In this document: positions 5,531-13,179 of the stretch, piece by piece
Layout of the letters: each line of letters begins with the position of its first letter
How positions within the stretch are numbered: position 1 is the stretch's first letter
From: Actinomycetota bacterium
GTDB lineage: Bacteria; Actinomycetota; Thermoleophilia; Gaiellales; Gaiellaceae
Assembly (NCBI GenBank): GCA_013696185.1
Contig: JACCZA010000068.1
Location: 1-16,880 of the forward strand
Direction: 5' to 3'
Length of the DNA: 16,880 bases
Translations under genes and position numbers: made by a program
Notes under the pieces: model-generated
What the model was told of the DNA's origin: nothing
What the model saw: the letters and a program-made list of their open reading frames with translations, nothing else
The model's database searches: none

Positions 5531-6760
5531 ATGCACGGAAACCGGTTGTCCAGGCTGCTGGTGCTCGCAGCCTTGCTCGCCGCAGTCGCCGCGCTCTCGG
5601 CTGCCGCCTCGAGCGCCCGCAGCACCCCGAGCGCGGCGCCGAACGCACCGGCGGCCGCCAGAGGCTCGGGCGACGTCAACGTCGGAATCGTCTACTCGCG
5701 CACGGGCCTGCTCGCCGCCTACGGGGCCCAGTACGTCCAGGGTCTGCGCTTCGGCATCGCCTACGCCACGAAGGGCACGGGGCGCGCCGGCGGACGCAAG
5801 ATCAACCTGACGCTCGTCGACGACGCGGGCGATCCCGCGAAGGCCGTCACCGCGGCGAAGGACCTGATCGGACGGGGCTACAAGATCATCGCGGGCACGG
5901 CATCCTCGGGCGTGGCGCTCCAGCTCGCGCCGCTCGCCGACCAGAACAAGATCCTCTACATCTCAGGCCCCGCCGCGAGCGACGCCATCACGGGCATCAA
6001 CCGCTACACGTTCCGCTCCGGGCGGCAGACCTACCAGGACGTCGCGACCGCCGACGCGTTCCTCACGGGGGTCGGTCGCAAGATCGTCGTCTTCGCCCAG
6101 GACACGGTGTTCGGGGCAGGGAACGCGGCAGCCGTCACCGCCGTCCTCGGCGGCAAGGGGCACACCGTCACGCGGATCCTCGTGCCGCTGACAGCGAGCG
6201 ACTTCACCCCGTTCGCCCAGCAGGTGAAGCAGGCCAACCCCGACCTCCTGTTCGTCGCCTGGGCGGGCACGACCGGCCCGGCCATGTGGCGCGCGCTCGA
6301 TCAGCAGGGCGTCTTCGGCGTCTCGAACAAGGTCGTCACCGGTCTGGCCGAGCGCGCCACCTGGGAGCCGGCCTTCGGCGACGTGGCCTCGAAGATCAGC
6401 TTCCTCTCGCACTACGTCTCGACGGCGCCGAAGACGAAGGCGAACGACTTCCTCGTCGCCGCGATGAAGAAGCGGAACCAGGTGCCCGACCTCTTCACGC
6501 CGGACGGCTTCGTCGCCGGTCAGATGCTCGTCCGGGCGATCGAGCGCTCGGGAGGCGGCGAGAACGTCGACGCGATGATCTCCGCGCTCGAGGGGTGGAG
6601 CTTCTTCGCCCCCAAGGGCCAGCAGACGATTCGCCGGCGCGACCACGCGATGCTGCAGCCGATGTTCCAGGTCAAGCTCGTGCGCAAGGCCGGCAAGTAC
6701 ACGCCGCAGCTCCTGAAGCAGCTGAAGGTGACGCAGGTGGCACCCCCGGAGAGGCGCTAG
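5531..6760 (+). CDS. Branched-chain-type ABC transporter substrate-binding protein (LivJ/Peripla_BP_6)
   Basis: This is the extracytoplasmic receptor of the Liv-type importer encoded by the next four genes. It has 409 residues. Residues 1-27 are a Sec signal (RLSRLL, then an Ala/Leu core ending ALSAAASSA), followed by an Ala/Pro/Ser linker to about 46. The mature part begins VNVGIVYSRTGLLAAYGAQYVQG, the usual first strand and ligand loop. It continues with LVDDAGDPAKAVTAAKDLI, IIAGTASSGVALQLAPLA and YTFRSGRQTYQDVATADAFL, all family landmarks. No lipobox cysteine follows the signal. Family members bind branched-chain amino acids, amides, urea or aromatic and other organic acids. Because CoA ligase and beta-oxidation-like genes follow, an organic acid or related compound is more likely than an amino acid; that is inference. 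Confidence 0.93.
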   Translation: MHGNRLSRLLVLAALLAAVAALSAAASSARSTPSAAPNAPAAARGSGDVNVGIVYSRTGLLAAYGAQYVQGLRFGIAYATKGTGRAGGRKINLTLVDDAGDPAKAVTAAKDLIGRGYKIIAGTASSGVALQLAPLADQNKILYISGPAASDAITGINRYTFRSGRQTYQDVATADAFLTGVGRKIVVFAQDTVFGAGNAAAVTAVLGGKGHTVTRILVPLTASDFTPFAQQVKQANPDLLFVAWAGTTGPAMWRALDQQGVFGVSNKVVTGLAERATWEPAFGDVASKISFLSHYVSTAPKTKANDFLVAAMKKRNQVPDLFTPDGFVAGQMLVRAIERSGGGENVDAMISALEGWSFFAPKGQQTIRRRDHAMLQPMFQVKLVRKAGKYTPQLLKQLKVTQVAPPERR

Positions 6761-6786
6761 CGACTCGATTCTCGCGAGGGAGCGCG

Positions 6787-7548
6787 GTGCCCTCCTCCTC
6801 CCCGATCCTCGCGACCCGGGGCCTCGGGCTCGACATCGGCGGCGCCTCGATCGTCGCCGATGTCTCGCTCGAGCTCCCGCAGGGCGAGTTCCTCGGCATC
6901 ATCGGCCCGAACGGCGCGGGCAAGACGTCGCTGTTCAACCTGCTCTCGGGTCTGCTGCGACCGACGCACGGCGTGGTCGAGCTGAACGGGCGCGACGTCA
7001 CGCGGGAGTCGCCGTACCGCCGTGCGCAGAGCGGCCTGGGCCGGACGTTCCAGATCTCGAGCGTCTTCCCGCTGCTGTCCGTCCTCGAGAACGCGCGGCT
7101 GGCCGCGGAAGCCCGGCTCGGCGGGTCGATGCGCGTCTGGCGGCGCGCCGGGCGCAGACGGGATGCCGTCGAGCGCGCGCGCTGGGCACTCGGCCGGGTG
7201 GGTCTGGAGACGCATGCACGCGGCTTCGCGGGCGCGCTCGCGCACGGGGACAAGCGCAAGCTCGAGCTCGCGATGTTGCTCGCCTCCGATCCCCAGGTGA
7301 TCCTGCTCGACGAGCCGATGGCCGGGCTGGGCGCCGAGGACGTGCCGGAGCTCGTGGAGGTGATCCGCTCCGTGCACCGCCAGGAGGGCCGGACGGTGCT
7401 GATGGTCGAGCACCACATCGAGGTCGTGACGGGCCTCGCGGAGCGGATCGCCGTCATGCACCACGGGCGCCTGCTGGCCGTCGACACGCCCGAGCGCGTG
7501 ATGGCGAACGAGACCGTGCAAGAGGCCTACGTCGGCGAGGCGCTGTGA
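6787..7548 (+). CDS. Branched-chain-type ABC transporter ATPase (LivG type)
   Basis: This is one of two cytoplasmic ATPases of the importer. The GTG start at 6787 is preceded by GAGGGA (6776-6781). Only the sequence from here resembles the family, although the frame is open upstream into the binding protein. The 253 residues show Walker A GPNGAGKT (40-47), Q-loop GLGRTFQISSVFP (83-95), a LivG-style signature LAHGDKRKLELAMLLA (151-166), Walker B VILLDEP (171-177) and the switch histidine in VEHHIEVV (208-215). The AHGDKRKLE signature, instead of SGGQ, is what separates LivG from LivF. The C-terminus EAYVGEAL is also typical of LivG. It starts 26 bases after the binding-protein gene and overlaps livF by 4 bp (GTGA). 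Confidence 0.93.
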   Translation: MPSSSPILATRGLGLDIGGASIVADVSLELPQGEFLGIIGPNGAGKTSLFNLLSGLLRPTHGVVELNGRDVTRESPYRRAQSGLGRTFQISSVFPLLSVLENARLAAEARLGGSMRVWRRAGRRRDAVERARWALGRVGLETHARGFAGALAHGDKRKLELAMLLASDPQVILLDEPMAGLGAEDVPELVEVIRSVHRQEGRTVLMVEHHIEVVTGLAERIAVMHHGRLLAVDTPERVMANETVQEAYVGEAL

Positions 7549-8264
7549 GCGCCCTCCTCGAGCTACGCGATCTGCACGTCTTCTACGGCCAGTCGCACGT
7601 GCTCCAGGGCGTCTCGTTCGACGTGCGCGCGGGCGGGGTGACCGCGCTGCTCGGCCGGAACGGTGTCGGCAAGACGACGACCTGCCGGGCGATCATGGGC
7701 CTGGCGGAGCCGCGCGGCAAGATCGCGCTCGGCGGGCACGACCTGACGCGGCTGCCGACGCACAGGATCGTCCGCCTCGGCATCGGCTACGTGCCGGAGG
7801 ACCGCGACGTCTTCGCCGGGCTCACCGTGGCCGAGAACCTGCGGCTGGCGGAGCGGAACGGCGGTGCGCGCTACGAGCTCGTGTACGACCTCTTCCCCGA
7901 GCTGCGCGAGCGCGGCCGCCAGCTCGCGGGCACGCTCTCGGGCGGCCAGCAGCAGATGCTGACGATCGCCCGTGCGCTCCTGAACGAGAACCGGCTGCTC
8001 CTCGTCGACGAGCCGACGAAGGGCCTGGCGCCGCTGCTCGTGACCGAGGTCGCGCACGCGCTCGAGCGGATCGGCGAGCTCGCGACCGTGCTGCTCGTGG
8101 AGCAGAACCTCGGCGTCGTCCGCCGGGTCGCGCGCGACGTCGTCGTGCTCGACGCCGGCAAGGTCGTGCACGCCGGTCCCGCCGGCGAGCTCCTGTCTGA
8201 CCCCGCACGCGTGCGCGGCCTCCTCGGCGTCTCGGGCGGGCGCGAGGTGCGCTCGATCGCATGA
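7545..8264 (+). CDS. Branched-chain-type ABC transporter ATPase (LivF type)
   Basis: This is the second ATPase of the Liv-type importer, 239 residues from the GTG in the GTGA overlap at 7545-7548. It has Walker A GRNGVGKT (37-44), GYVPEDRDVFAGLTVAENL (81-99), signature LSGGQQQMLTIARAL (131-145) and Walker B LLLVDEPTKGLAP (151-163). In place of the switch histidine it has Gln in LLVEQN (183-188), the usual LivF state. Length is normal. The order ATPase G, ATPase F, permease H, permease M differs from the E. coli order but is common in other phyla. It overlaps livH by 4 bp (ATGA). Confidence 0.93.
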   Translation: MSALLELRDLHVFYGQSHVLQGVSFDVRAGGVTALLGRNGVGKTTTCRAIMGLAEPRGKIALGGHDLTRLPTHRIVRLGIGYVPEDRDVFAGLTVAENLRLAERNGGARYELVYDLFPELRERGRQLAGTLSGGQQQMLTIARALLNENRLLLVDEPTKGLAPLLVTEVAHALERIGELATVLLVEQNLGVVRRVARDVVVLDAGKVVHAGPAGELLSDPARVRGLLGVSGGREVRSIA

Positions 8265-9151
8265 GCACCCTCGTCCTGCTCACGATCACCGGCCTCGGGC
8301 TCGGCGCGATGTACTTCCTCATCGCCTCCGGGCTCTCGCTGATCTACGGGCTGATGGGCGTCCTCAACTTCGCCCACGGCGCCTTCCTCACGGTCGGGGC
8401 CTACGCGACCTGGTGGCTCCAGGGCGTCCTGGACGGGATCGAGTCGACCGCCGTCAGCTTCGTCCTCGCCGCCGCGCTCGGCCTGCTCGTCGGGGCGGCG
8501 GTCGCGGCGCTCGTCGAGCTCGTGCTGATCCGGCCGCTCTACCAGCGCCACATCGAGCAGGTGCTCGTGACGGTCGGGCTCGCGCTCGCGATCACCGCGC
8601 TCGTGCAGGGGATCTGGGGCGCCGACGCACGCGTCTACGCCGTGCCGGACTGGACGATCGACACCACGGAGGTGCTCGGCGCGGCGATCCCGAACGACCG
8701 CTTCGTCGAGATCGCGACGGCAGCCGTCGTCCTGATCGGCCTGCAGCTCTTCCTGCGGCGGACGCGCTACGGCCTGATCGTCCGCGCGGGCGTCGAGAAC
8801 CGGGCGATGGTGACCGCGCTCGGGATCGACGTGCGCCGCGCCTTCACGCTCGTGTTCGCGATCGGCGGTCTCGCTGCCGCCCTGGCCGGTGTCCTCTCGG
8901 GGATCTACTTCGGCTCGATCGACCCCGAGCGCGGCACGTCGCTGCTCATCTTCGCCTTCATCGTCGTCGTGATCGGCGGGCTCGGCTCGATCGGCGGCTC
9001 CGCGGTCGCGGCCGTCGTGGTCGGCCTCTTGCAGCAGTACGCGAACTACTACGCCTCGTCGGGCCTCGGCGACCTCTCGGTGGTGCTCCTGCTCGCCGTC
9101 GTGCTGCTGCTGCGCCCCGCGGGGCTCTCGGGGAGCACCGCCACGGCATGA
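8261..9151 (+). CDS. Branched-chain-type ABC transporter permease (LivH type)
   Basis: This is the first membrane subunit of the Liv-type importer, 296 residues and strongly hydrophobic. It shows the LivH landmarks GLSLIYGLMGVLNFAHGAF (24-42), a central cytoplasmic loop RTRYGLIVRAGVENRAMVTALGIDVRRAF and the late segment FIVVVIGGLGSIGGS. The loop is the equivalent of the EAA loop and contacts the ATPases. The start ATG lies in the ATGA overlap with livF and the end overlaps livM by 4 bp, so all transporter subunits are translationally coupled. Confidence 0.92.
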   Translation: MSTLVLLTITGLGLGAMYFLIASGLSLIYGLMGVLNFAHGAFLTVGAYATWWLQGVLDGIESTAVSFVLAAALGLLVGAAVAALVELVLIRPLYQRHIEQVLVTVGLALAITALVQGIWGADARVYAVPDWTIDTTEVLGAAIPNDRFVEIATAAVVLIGLQLFLRRTRYGLIVRAGVENRAMVTALGIDVRRAFTLVFAIGGLAAALAGVLSGIYFGSIDPERGTSLLIFAFIVVVIGGLGSIGGSAVAAVVVGLLQQYANYYASSGLGDLSVVLLLAVVLLLRPAGLSGSTATA

Positions 9152-10257
9152 CCGTCACCCCCCGCGCGCTGCTCGGAGCGCTCCTCCCGCTCGTGCTCGG
9201 CCTGCTGCTCGCGGCCGTGCCGCTGCTGTCGCTCGACGTGCCGTGGCTCTTCAACGGGCCGCTCGACAGCCCGGGCACGCTCCAGGTGCTCGCCGCCTGT
9301 CTCGTGCTCGGCGGGGTCGCGATGTCCTACGACCTGCTCTTCGGCTACACGGGGCTGCTCTCCTTCGGCCACGCACTCCCGTTCGCCCTCGGCGTCTACG
9401 TCAGCGCGATCGCGCTCACGCGCTGGGAGTGGGGGATGTGGGCGGCGCTCGGTCTCACGCTGGCCGTCGGCCTGGTCGTGCCGCTCGGGCTCGGGGCTGT
9501 CGGCCTGCGCGTCGGCGGGATCGCCTTCGCGATGGTCACGCTCGCGTTCGCGCAGGCGGGTGCCGTGCTCGTGCAGAAGAACCCGCGCGCGCTCACGGGC
9601 GGCGACGAGGGCCTCGGGCTCTCGTTCGAGCGCCTGCCCGACTTCTTCGTCGGCGTGCTGAACACGAAGAACCTCTACTGGCTCGCGCTCGCCTACGCCG
9701 CCTTCGTGTTCGTGGTCGTCCGCTGGGCGGTCGGATCCTCCCCGGGCCACGTCTGGCAGGCGATCCGCGAGAACGAGCAGCGCGTGGAGGTGCTCGGCCT
9801 GCACCCCTACCGCTTCAAGTTGATGGTCTTCGTGCTCTCGTCCTTTCTCGCCACCGCGGGAGGCGTCGTCTACCTGCTCGTCTTCGGCGGCGCGACGCCC
9901 GCCGTGATCTCGCCCAACTTCACGCTCGCGCTGCTCGTGATGGTCGTGATCGGCGGCACGGGCACGCGCTTCGGCGCGCTCCTCGGCGGCGTGCTCTACA
10001 CGTACCTGGATCAGCGGCTGCCCTCGCTCGCCGGCTCGTCCGAGGTGCAGGGGCTCCCCGGCATCCTGCGCACGCCGCTGTCCGAGCCGCTCTTCCTGCT
10101 CGGCACGCTCTTCATCCTGCTCGTCCTGTTCGTGCCGGGCGGCCTGACCGGGCTCGCCGCGCGCGGTCCCGGGCGCGGCCTGCGCCGGCTCGAGGGAAGC
10201 CTGCGGCCGGGCGGCACGAGCGGCGGCGTCACGGCGCAGCCGGAGGAGGTGGGATGA
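9148..10257 (+). CDS. Branched-chain-type ABC transporter permease (LivM type)
   Basis: This is the second membrane subunit, 369 residues from the ATG in the ATGA overlap. The frame is open upstream through livH, but that part is arginine-rich shadow sequence. Landmarks are GYTGLLSFGHA (66-76), LTGGDEGL (149-156), the ATPase-contact loop WQAIRENEQRVEVLGLHPYRFKL (203-225, with invariant-type Arg-Glu-Asn) and MVVIGGTGTRFGALLGG. The C-terminus carries a Gly/Arg/Pro-rich hydrophilic tail of about 30 residues after the last membrane segment. A strong GGAGGAGGT at 10242-10250, inside the tail codons, serves the next gene. It overlaps the hydrolase gene by 4 bp. Confidence 0.92.
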   Translation: MTVTPRALLGALLPLVLGLLLAAVPLLSLDVPWLFNGPLDSPGTLQVLAACLVLGGVAMSYDLLFGYTGLLSFGHALPFALGVYVSAIALTRWEWGMWAALGLTLAVGLVVPLGLGAVGLRVGGIAFAMVTLAFAQAGAVLVQKNPRALTGGDEGLGLSFERLPDFFVGVLNTKNLYWLALAYAAFVFVVVRWAVGSSPGHVWQAIRENEQRVEVLGLHPYRFKLMVFVLSSFLATAGGVVYLLVFGGATPAVISPNFTLALLVMVVIGGTGTRFGALLGGVLYTYLDQRLPSLAGSSEVQGLPGILRTPLSEPLFLLGTLFILLVLFVPGGLTGLAARGPGRGLRRLEGSLRPGGTSGGVTAQPEEVG

Positions 10258-11060
10258 CCCGGCACGCGCGAAACGGCGACGTGCGGCTCGCCTACGAGGA
10301 GCGCGGCGACGGCCCACCGCTCCTGCTCGTGCACGGCCTCGGCTACAGCAGGCTCGGCTGGGGCCCGACGGTCGACCGCCTGGCCGAGCGCTTCCGCCTG
10401 ATCCTGCTGGACAACCGCGGCATGGGCGAGAGCGACAAGCCGCCAGGCCCGTACACCGTCGCCGAGCTGGCCGCCGACGCCGCCGCGGTGCTCGAGCAGG
10501 CGGCGGGGCGCGCACACGTCCTCGGCACGAGCCTCGGCGGCATGATCGCGCAGGAGCTCGCGCTCTCCCGGCCCGACCTCGTCGACAGGCTCGTCCTCGT
10601 CTGCACGACGCCCGGCGGCCCGGGGGCCTATCCGATGCCGAGGGTGACGGTACGTCTGTTCGCCGAGGTGCCGACGCTCGAGCCGACCGCGGCGCTGCGA
10701 CGGATGGTCGAGAACTCGCTCGCCGACAGCGTCGTCGAGAGCCGGCCGGAGCTCGTCGAGGAGATCTACGCCTACCGGCTGGCGCACCCCCCCGACGTCC
10801 CGGCCTGGCAGGCGCAGGCCGCCGCGGGGGCCGCGTTCGACTCGCTCGAGCGGCTCGACTCGATCGTGGCGCCGACGCTCGTCCTCCACGGCACCGCCGA
10901 CGACGTGCTCGACTGGCGCAACTCGGGGCTGATCGCCGGGCGGATCCCGGACGCGCGCCTCGAGCTCCTCGAGGGCGGTGGCCACCTCTTCCTCTGGGAG
11001 GAGCCGGACCGCTTCGCACGGGTCGTCGGCGACTTCCTGGCGGAGGCGACGACCCGGTGA
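10254..11060 (+). CDS. Alpha/beta-fold hydrolase
   Basis: This is a soluble hydrolase of the alpha/beta superfamily, 268 residues from the ATG behind the strong site GGAGGAGGT (spacing three). The nucleophile elbow is GTSLGG with Ser93. The acid is Asp216 or Asp217 in LHGTADDVL, and the histidine is His244 in EGGGHLFLWEEP. The oxyanion region is LLVHGLGYSRLGW (24-36), and LLDNRGMGESDKP follows strand 4. The closest general look is to enol-lactone hydrolases and esterases such as PcaD-like proteins, but the lid region (about 120-190) does not identify a substrate. Placed between the importer and the CoA ligase, it could free an acid from an imported ester or lactone, or act on a ring-cleavage or CoA intermediate. 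The GTGA overlap couples it to the ligase. Confidence 0.9.
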   Translation: MTRHARNGDVRLAYEERGDGPPLLLVHGLGYSRLGWGPTVDRLAERFRLILLDNRGMGESDKPPGPYTVAELAADAAAVLEQAAGRAHVLGTSLGGMIAQELALSRPDLVDRLVLVCTTPGGPGAYPMPRVTVRLFAEVPTLEPTAALRRMVENSLADSVVESRPELVEEIYAYRLAHPPDVPAWQAQAAAGAAFDSLERLDSIVAPTLVLHGTADDVLDWRNSGLIAGRIPDARLELLEGGGHLFLWEEPDRFARVVGDFLAEATTR

Positions 11061-12562
11061 GCCTGCTCACGCTCGATCGCTGGATCCGCGACCGCGCCCG
11101 GGCCACGCCCGCACGGATCGCCATCGACCACCTCGACCGGGCGACGACCTACGCCGAGCTCGACGAGGCCTCCGAGCGGCTCGCCGGCGCGCTCCTCGCA
11201 GCGGGTCTCGAGCGAGGCGACCGGGTAGCGACGCTGACGGGAAACCGGCCCGAGCACGTCGCGCTCCTCTTCGCCTGCGCGAAGGCCGGCCTGATCCTCC
11301 TGCCGCTCGGCTGGCGCCTCGCGCCGGCCGAGCTCGCCGGGCAGCTGGACGACGCCGAGCCCGCGCTCATCCTCGTCGAGGACGACCACGCGCGTCTCGC
11401 CGACGAGGCGCTCGGGGCGGCGCGGGTCGCTCCCCGGCGCGAGCGGCTCGAGGATGCGGCGGGCTGGGACGCGTCGCCCCACTCGCTCAGCGTCGCGGAC
11501 GAGGACCCGCTGCTCCTCGTCTACACCTCGGGCTCGACCGGGCTGCCGAAGGGAGCGCTACTGACGCATGCGAACTGCTTCTGGACGAACCTCGGCTTCG
11601 ATCTCGCCTGCGGCGTGACGGCTGACGACGTCGTGCTCGGCGTCCTGCCGCAGTTCCACGTCGGCGGCTGGAACGTGCAGACCCTGCTCGCGTGGTGGAA
11701 GGGCGCGACTGTCGTGCTCGAGCGGAGCTTCGACGCCGCGCGCACGCTGGCCCTGATCGAGCGCAAGCGCGTCACGACGATGATGGGCGTGCCGGCGACC
11801 TACCTCTTCCTCGCCCAGGAGCCGCGCTTCGCAGCCACCGACCTCTCGAGCCTGCGCCTCGCGGTGGTCGGGGGCGCGCCGATGCCGGAGCCGCTGCTCG
11901 AGGTCTGGCAGGAGCGGGGCGTCTCGATCGTGCAGGGCTATGGGCTGACCGAGGCCGCGCCGAACGTGCTCTGCCTGCCGCCCGAGCACGCGCTGCGCAA
12001 GCGTGGCTCAGCCGGCAGGCCGTACCCCTTCGTCGAGGTCGGCCTCCGCGACCTCGCCTCGGGGCGGCTCCTGCGTGGCCCGGCGCAGGGCGAGCTCGTC
12101 GTGCGGGGCCCGAACGTCTTCGCCGGCTACTGGCGCAACGAGGCGGCGAGCGCCGAGGCCTTCGCGGACGGCTGGCTGCTGACCGGCGACGTGGCCGACC
12201 GCGACGAGGAGGGCGACTACCGCATCAGCGGACGGCTGAAGGACATGTACATCTCGGGCGGCGAGAACGTCTACCCGGCCGAAGTCGAGGCCGTGCTCGC
12301 CGACGCGCCCGGCGTCGTGGAGGCGGCGGTCGTGGCGGTCCCGGACGAGCGCTGGGGCGAGGTGGGCGTCGCCTTCGTCGTGCTAGAGGAGGCAGTCGCC
12401 GGCGCCGAGCAGGCGCTGCTCGACCACTGCGGCTCGCGCCTGGCGCGCTTCAAGGTGCCGCGCGCGGTTCGGGTCGTCGCGGAGCTCCCGCGCTCGGGGC
12501 TCGGCAAGGTGCTGAAGGGCGAGCTGCGCGCGCTCCTCGAGCGCGAGGTCGTCGCCGGGTGA
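11057..12562 (+). CDS. Acyl-CoA synthetase (AMP-binding, class I adenylate-forming)
   Basis: This enzyme activates a carboxylic acid to its CoA thioester via an acyl-AMP, in the cytoplasm. It has 501 residues, a normal length for short, medium or aryl-acid ligases. Motifs in order are the phosphate loop YTSGSTGLPKG (156-166), QFHVGGWN (199-206), the acid-pocket region MMGVPATYLF (242-251), GYGLTEA (294-300) and GWLLTGDVA (372-380). The hinge and C-terminal lid GRLKDMYISGGENVYPAEVE (392-411) follow, and catalytic Lys484 sits in LPRSGLGKVLK. All key residues are present, so it should be active. The family does not tell the chain length or whether the acid is aromatic. Start GTG in the GTGA overlap; a GGAGG at 11042-11046 may help. 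It is the committing step of the proposed pathway. Confidence 0.93.
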   Translation: MSLLTLDRWIRDRARATPARIAIDHLDRATTYAELDEASERLAGALLAAGLERGDRVATLTGNRPEHVALLFACAKAGLILLPLGWRLAPAELAGQLDDAEPALILVEDDHARLADEALGAARVAPRRERLEDAAGWDASPHSLSVADEDPLLLVYTSGSTGLPKGALLTHANCFWTNLGFDLACGVTADDVVLGVLPQFHVGGWNVQTLLAWWKGATVVLERSFDAARTLALIERKRVTTMMGVPATYLFLAQEPRFAATDLSSLRLAVVGGAPMPEPLLEVWQERGVSIVQGYGLTEAAPNVLCLPPEHALRKRGSAGRPYPFVEVGLRDLASGRLLRGPAQGELVVRGPNVFAGYWRNEAASAEAFADGWLLTGDVADRDEEGDYRISGRLKDMYISGGENVYPAEVEAVLADAPGVVEAAVVAVPDERWGEVGVAFVVLEEAVAGAEQALLDHCGSRLARFKVPRAVRVVAELPRSGLGKVLKGELRALLEREVVAG

Positions 12563-13179
12563 GCACCGTCGTCACCGGCGCGAACGGGCGGACGCTCTCG
12601 CAGCGCGGCCAGCGCACGCGCCGGCGCCTGCTCGAGGCGGCTGAGGCGATCTTCGGGGAGCTCGGCTACCACGACACCTCGATCGTGAAGATCACCGAGG
12701 CCGCCGGCGTCGCGCAGGGCACCTTCTACCTCTACTTCGCGAGCAAGCGCGAGCTCTTCGACGAGCTCGTGGTCGACCTCAACCTCCGCGTGCGGCGCGC
12801 GATGGCCGAGGGCGCGAGCGGCGGGCGCACCCGCGCGGAGGTGGAGCGGCTCGGCTTCCGCTCGTTCTTCCGCTTCACGGCGGAGCACCCGGCCCTGTAC
12901 CGGATCATCCGCCAGGCCGAGTTCGTCTCGCCCGCGACGCTCCAGCTCCACTACGAGCGGCTCGCCGAGGGCTACGTAACGGGTCTGCGCGAGGCGATGG
13001 CCACCGGCGAGATCGCGCCGGGCGACCCCGAGGTGCTGGCCTGGGCGCTGATGGGGATCGGCGAACTCGTCGGCATGCGCTGGGTGCTCTGGGCCGGGCG
13101 CGACGAGATCCCGGAGGAGGTCTTCGCCGAGATCGCGCGGATCATCGACTGCGTGCTCGCGCGGGACGCAGGGACATGA
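12559..13179 (+). CDS. TetR/AcrR-family transcriptional regulator
   Basis: This is a 206-residue DNA-binding repressor of the TetR type. The N-terminal domain (about 18-66) has QRTRRRLLEAAEAIFGELGY, then a helix-turn-helix (about 41-62) ending VAQGTFYLYFASKRELFDELV, the strongest TetR signature. The C-terminal half is helical and should bind the inducer, perhaps an acyl-CoA made by this operon; that is inference. It begins at the GTG in the GTGA overlap with the ligase gene; upstream in-frame sequence is shadow. Being the eighth gene of the operon with 4-bp overlaps on both sides, it must be made from the operon message, which suggests negative autoregulation at the 5460 promoter. Confidence 0.93.
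   Translation: MSTVVTGANGRTLSQRGQRTRRRLLEAAEAIFGELGYHDTSIVKITEAAGVAQGTFYLYFASKRELFDELVVDLNLRVRRAMAEGASGGRTRAEVERLGFRSFFRFTAEHPALYRIIRQAEFVSPATLQLHYERLAEGYVTGLREAMATGEIAPGDPEVLAWALMGIGELVGMRWVLWAGRDEIPEEVFAEIARIIDCVLARDAGT

Noticed and set aside
5508..5810. Plus-strand 100-codon frame starting at an ATG 23 bases before the binding-protein start
   Set aside because: Ser/Arg/Pro-rich shadow in another frame; the strong ribosome site is positioned for 5531, not 5508.
9049..11124. Very long minus-strand open frame (691 codons) opposite livM, the hydrolase and the start of the ligase
   Set aside because: Composition is Arg/Ala/Pro/Glu-rich with no domain motif, and it lies opposite genes with complete catalytic motifs. 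Long antisense frames are expected at this GC content.
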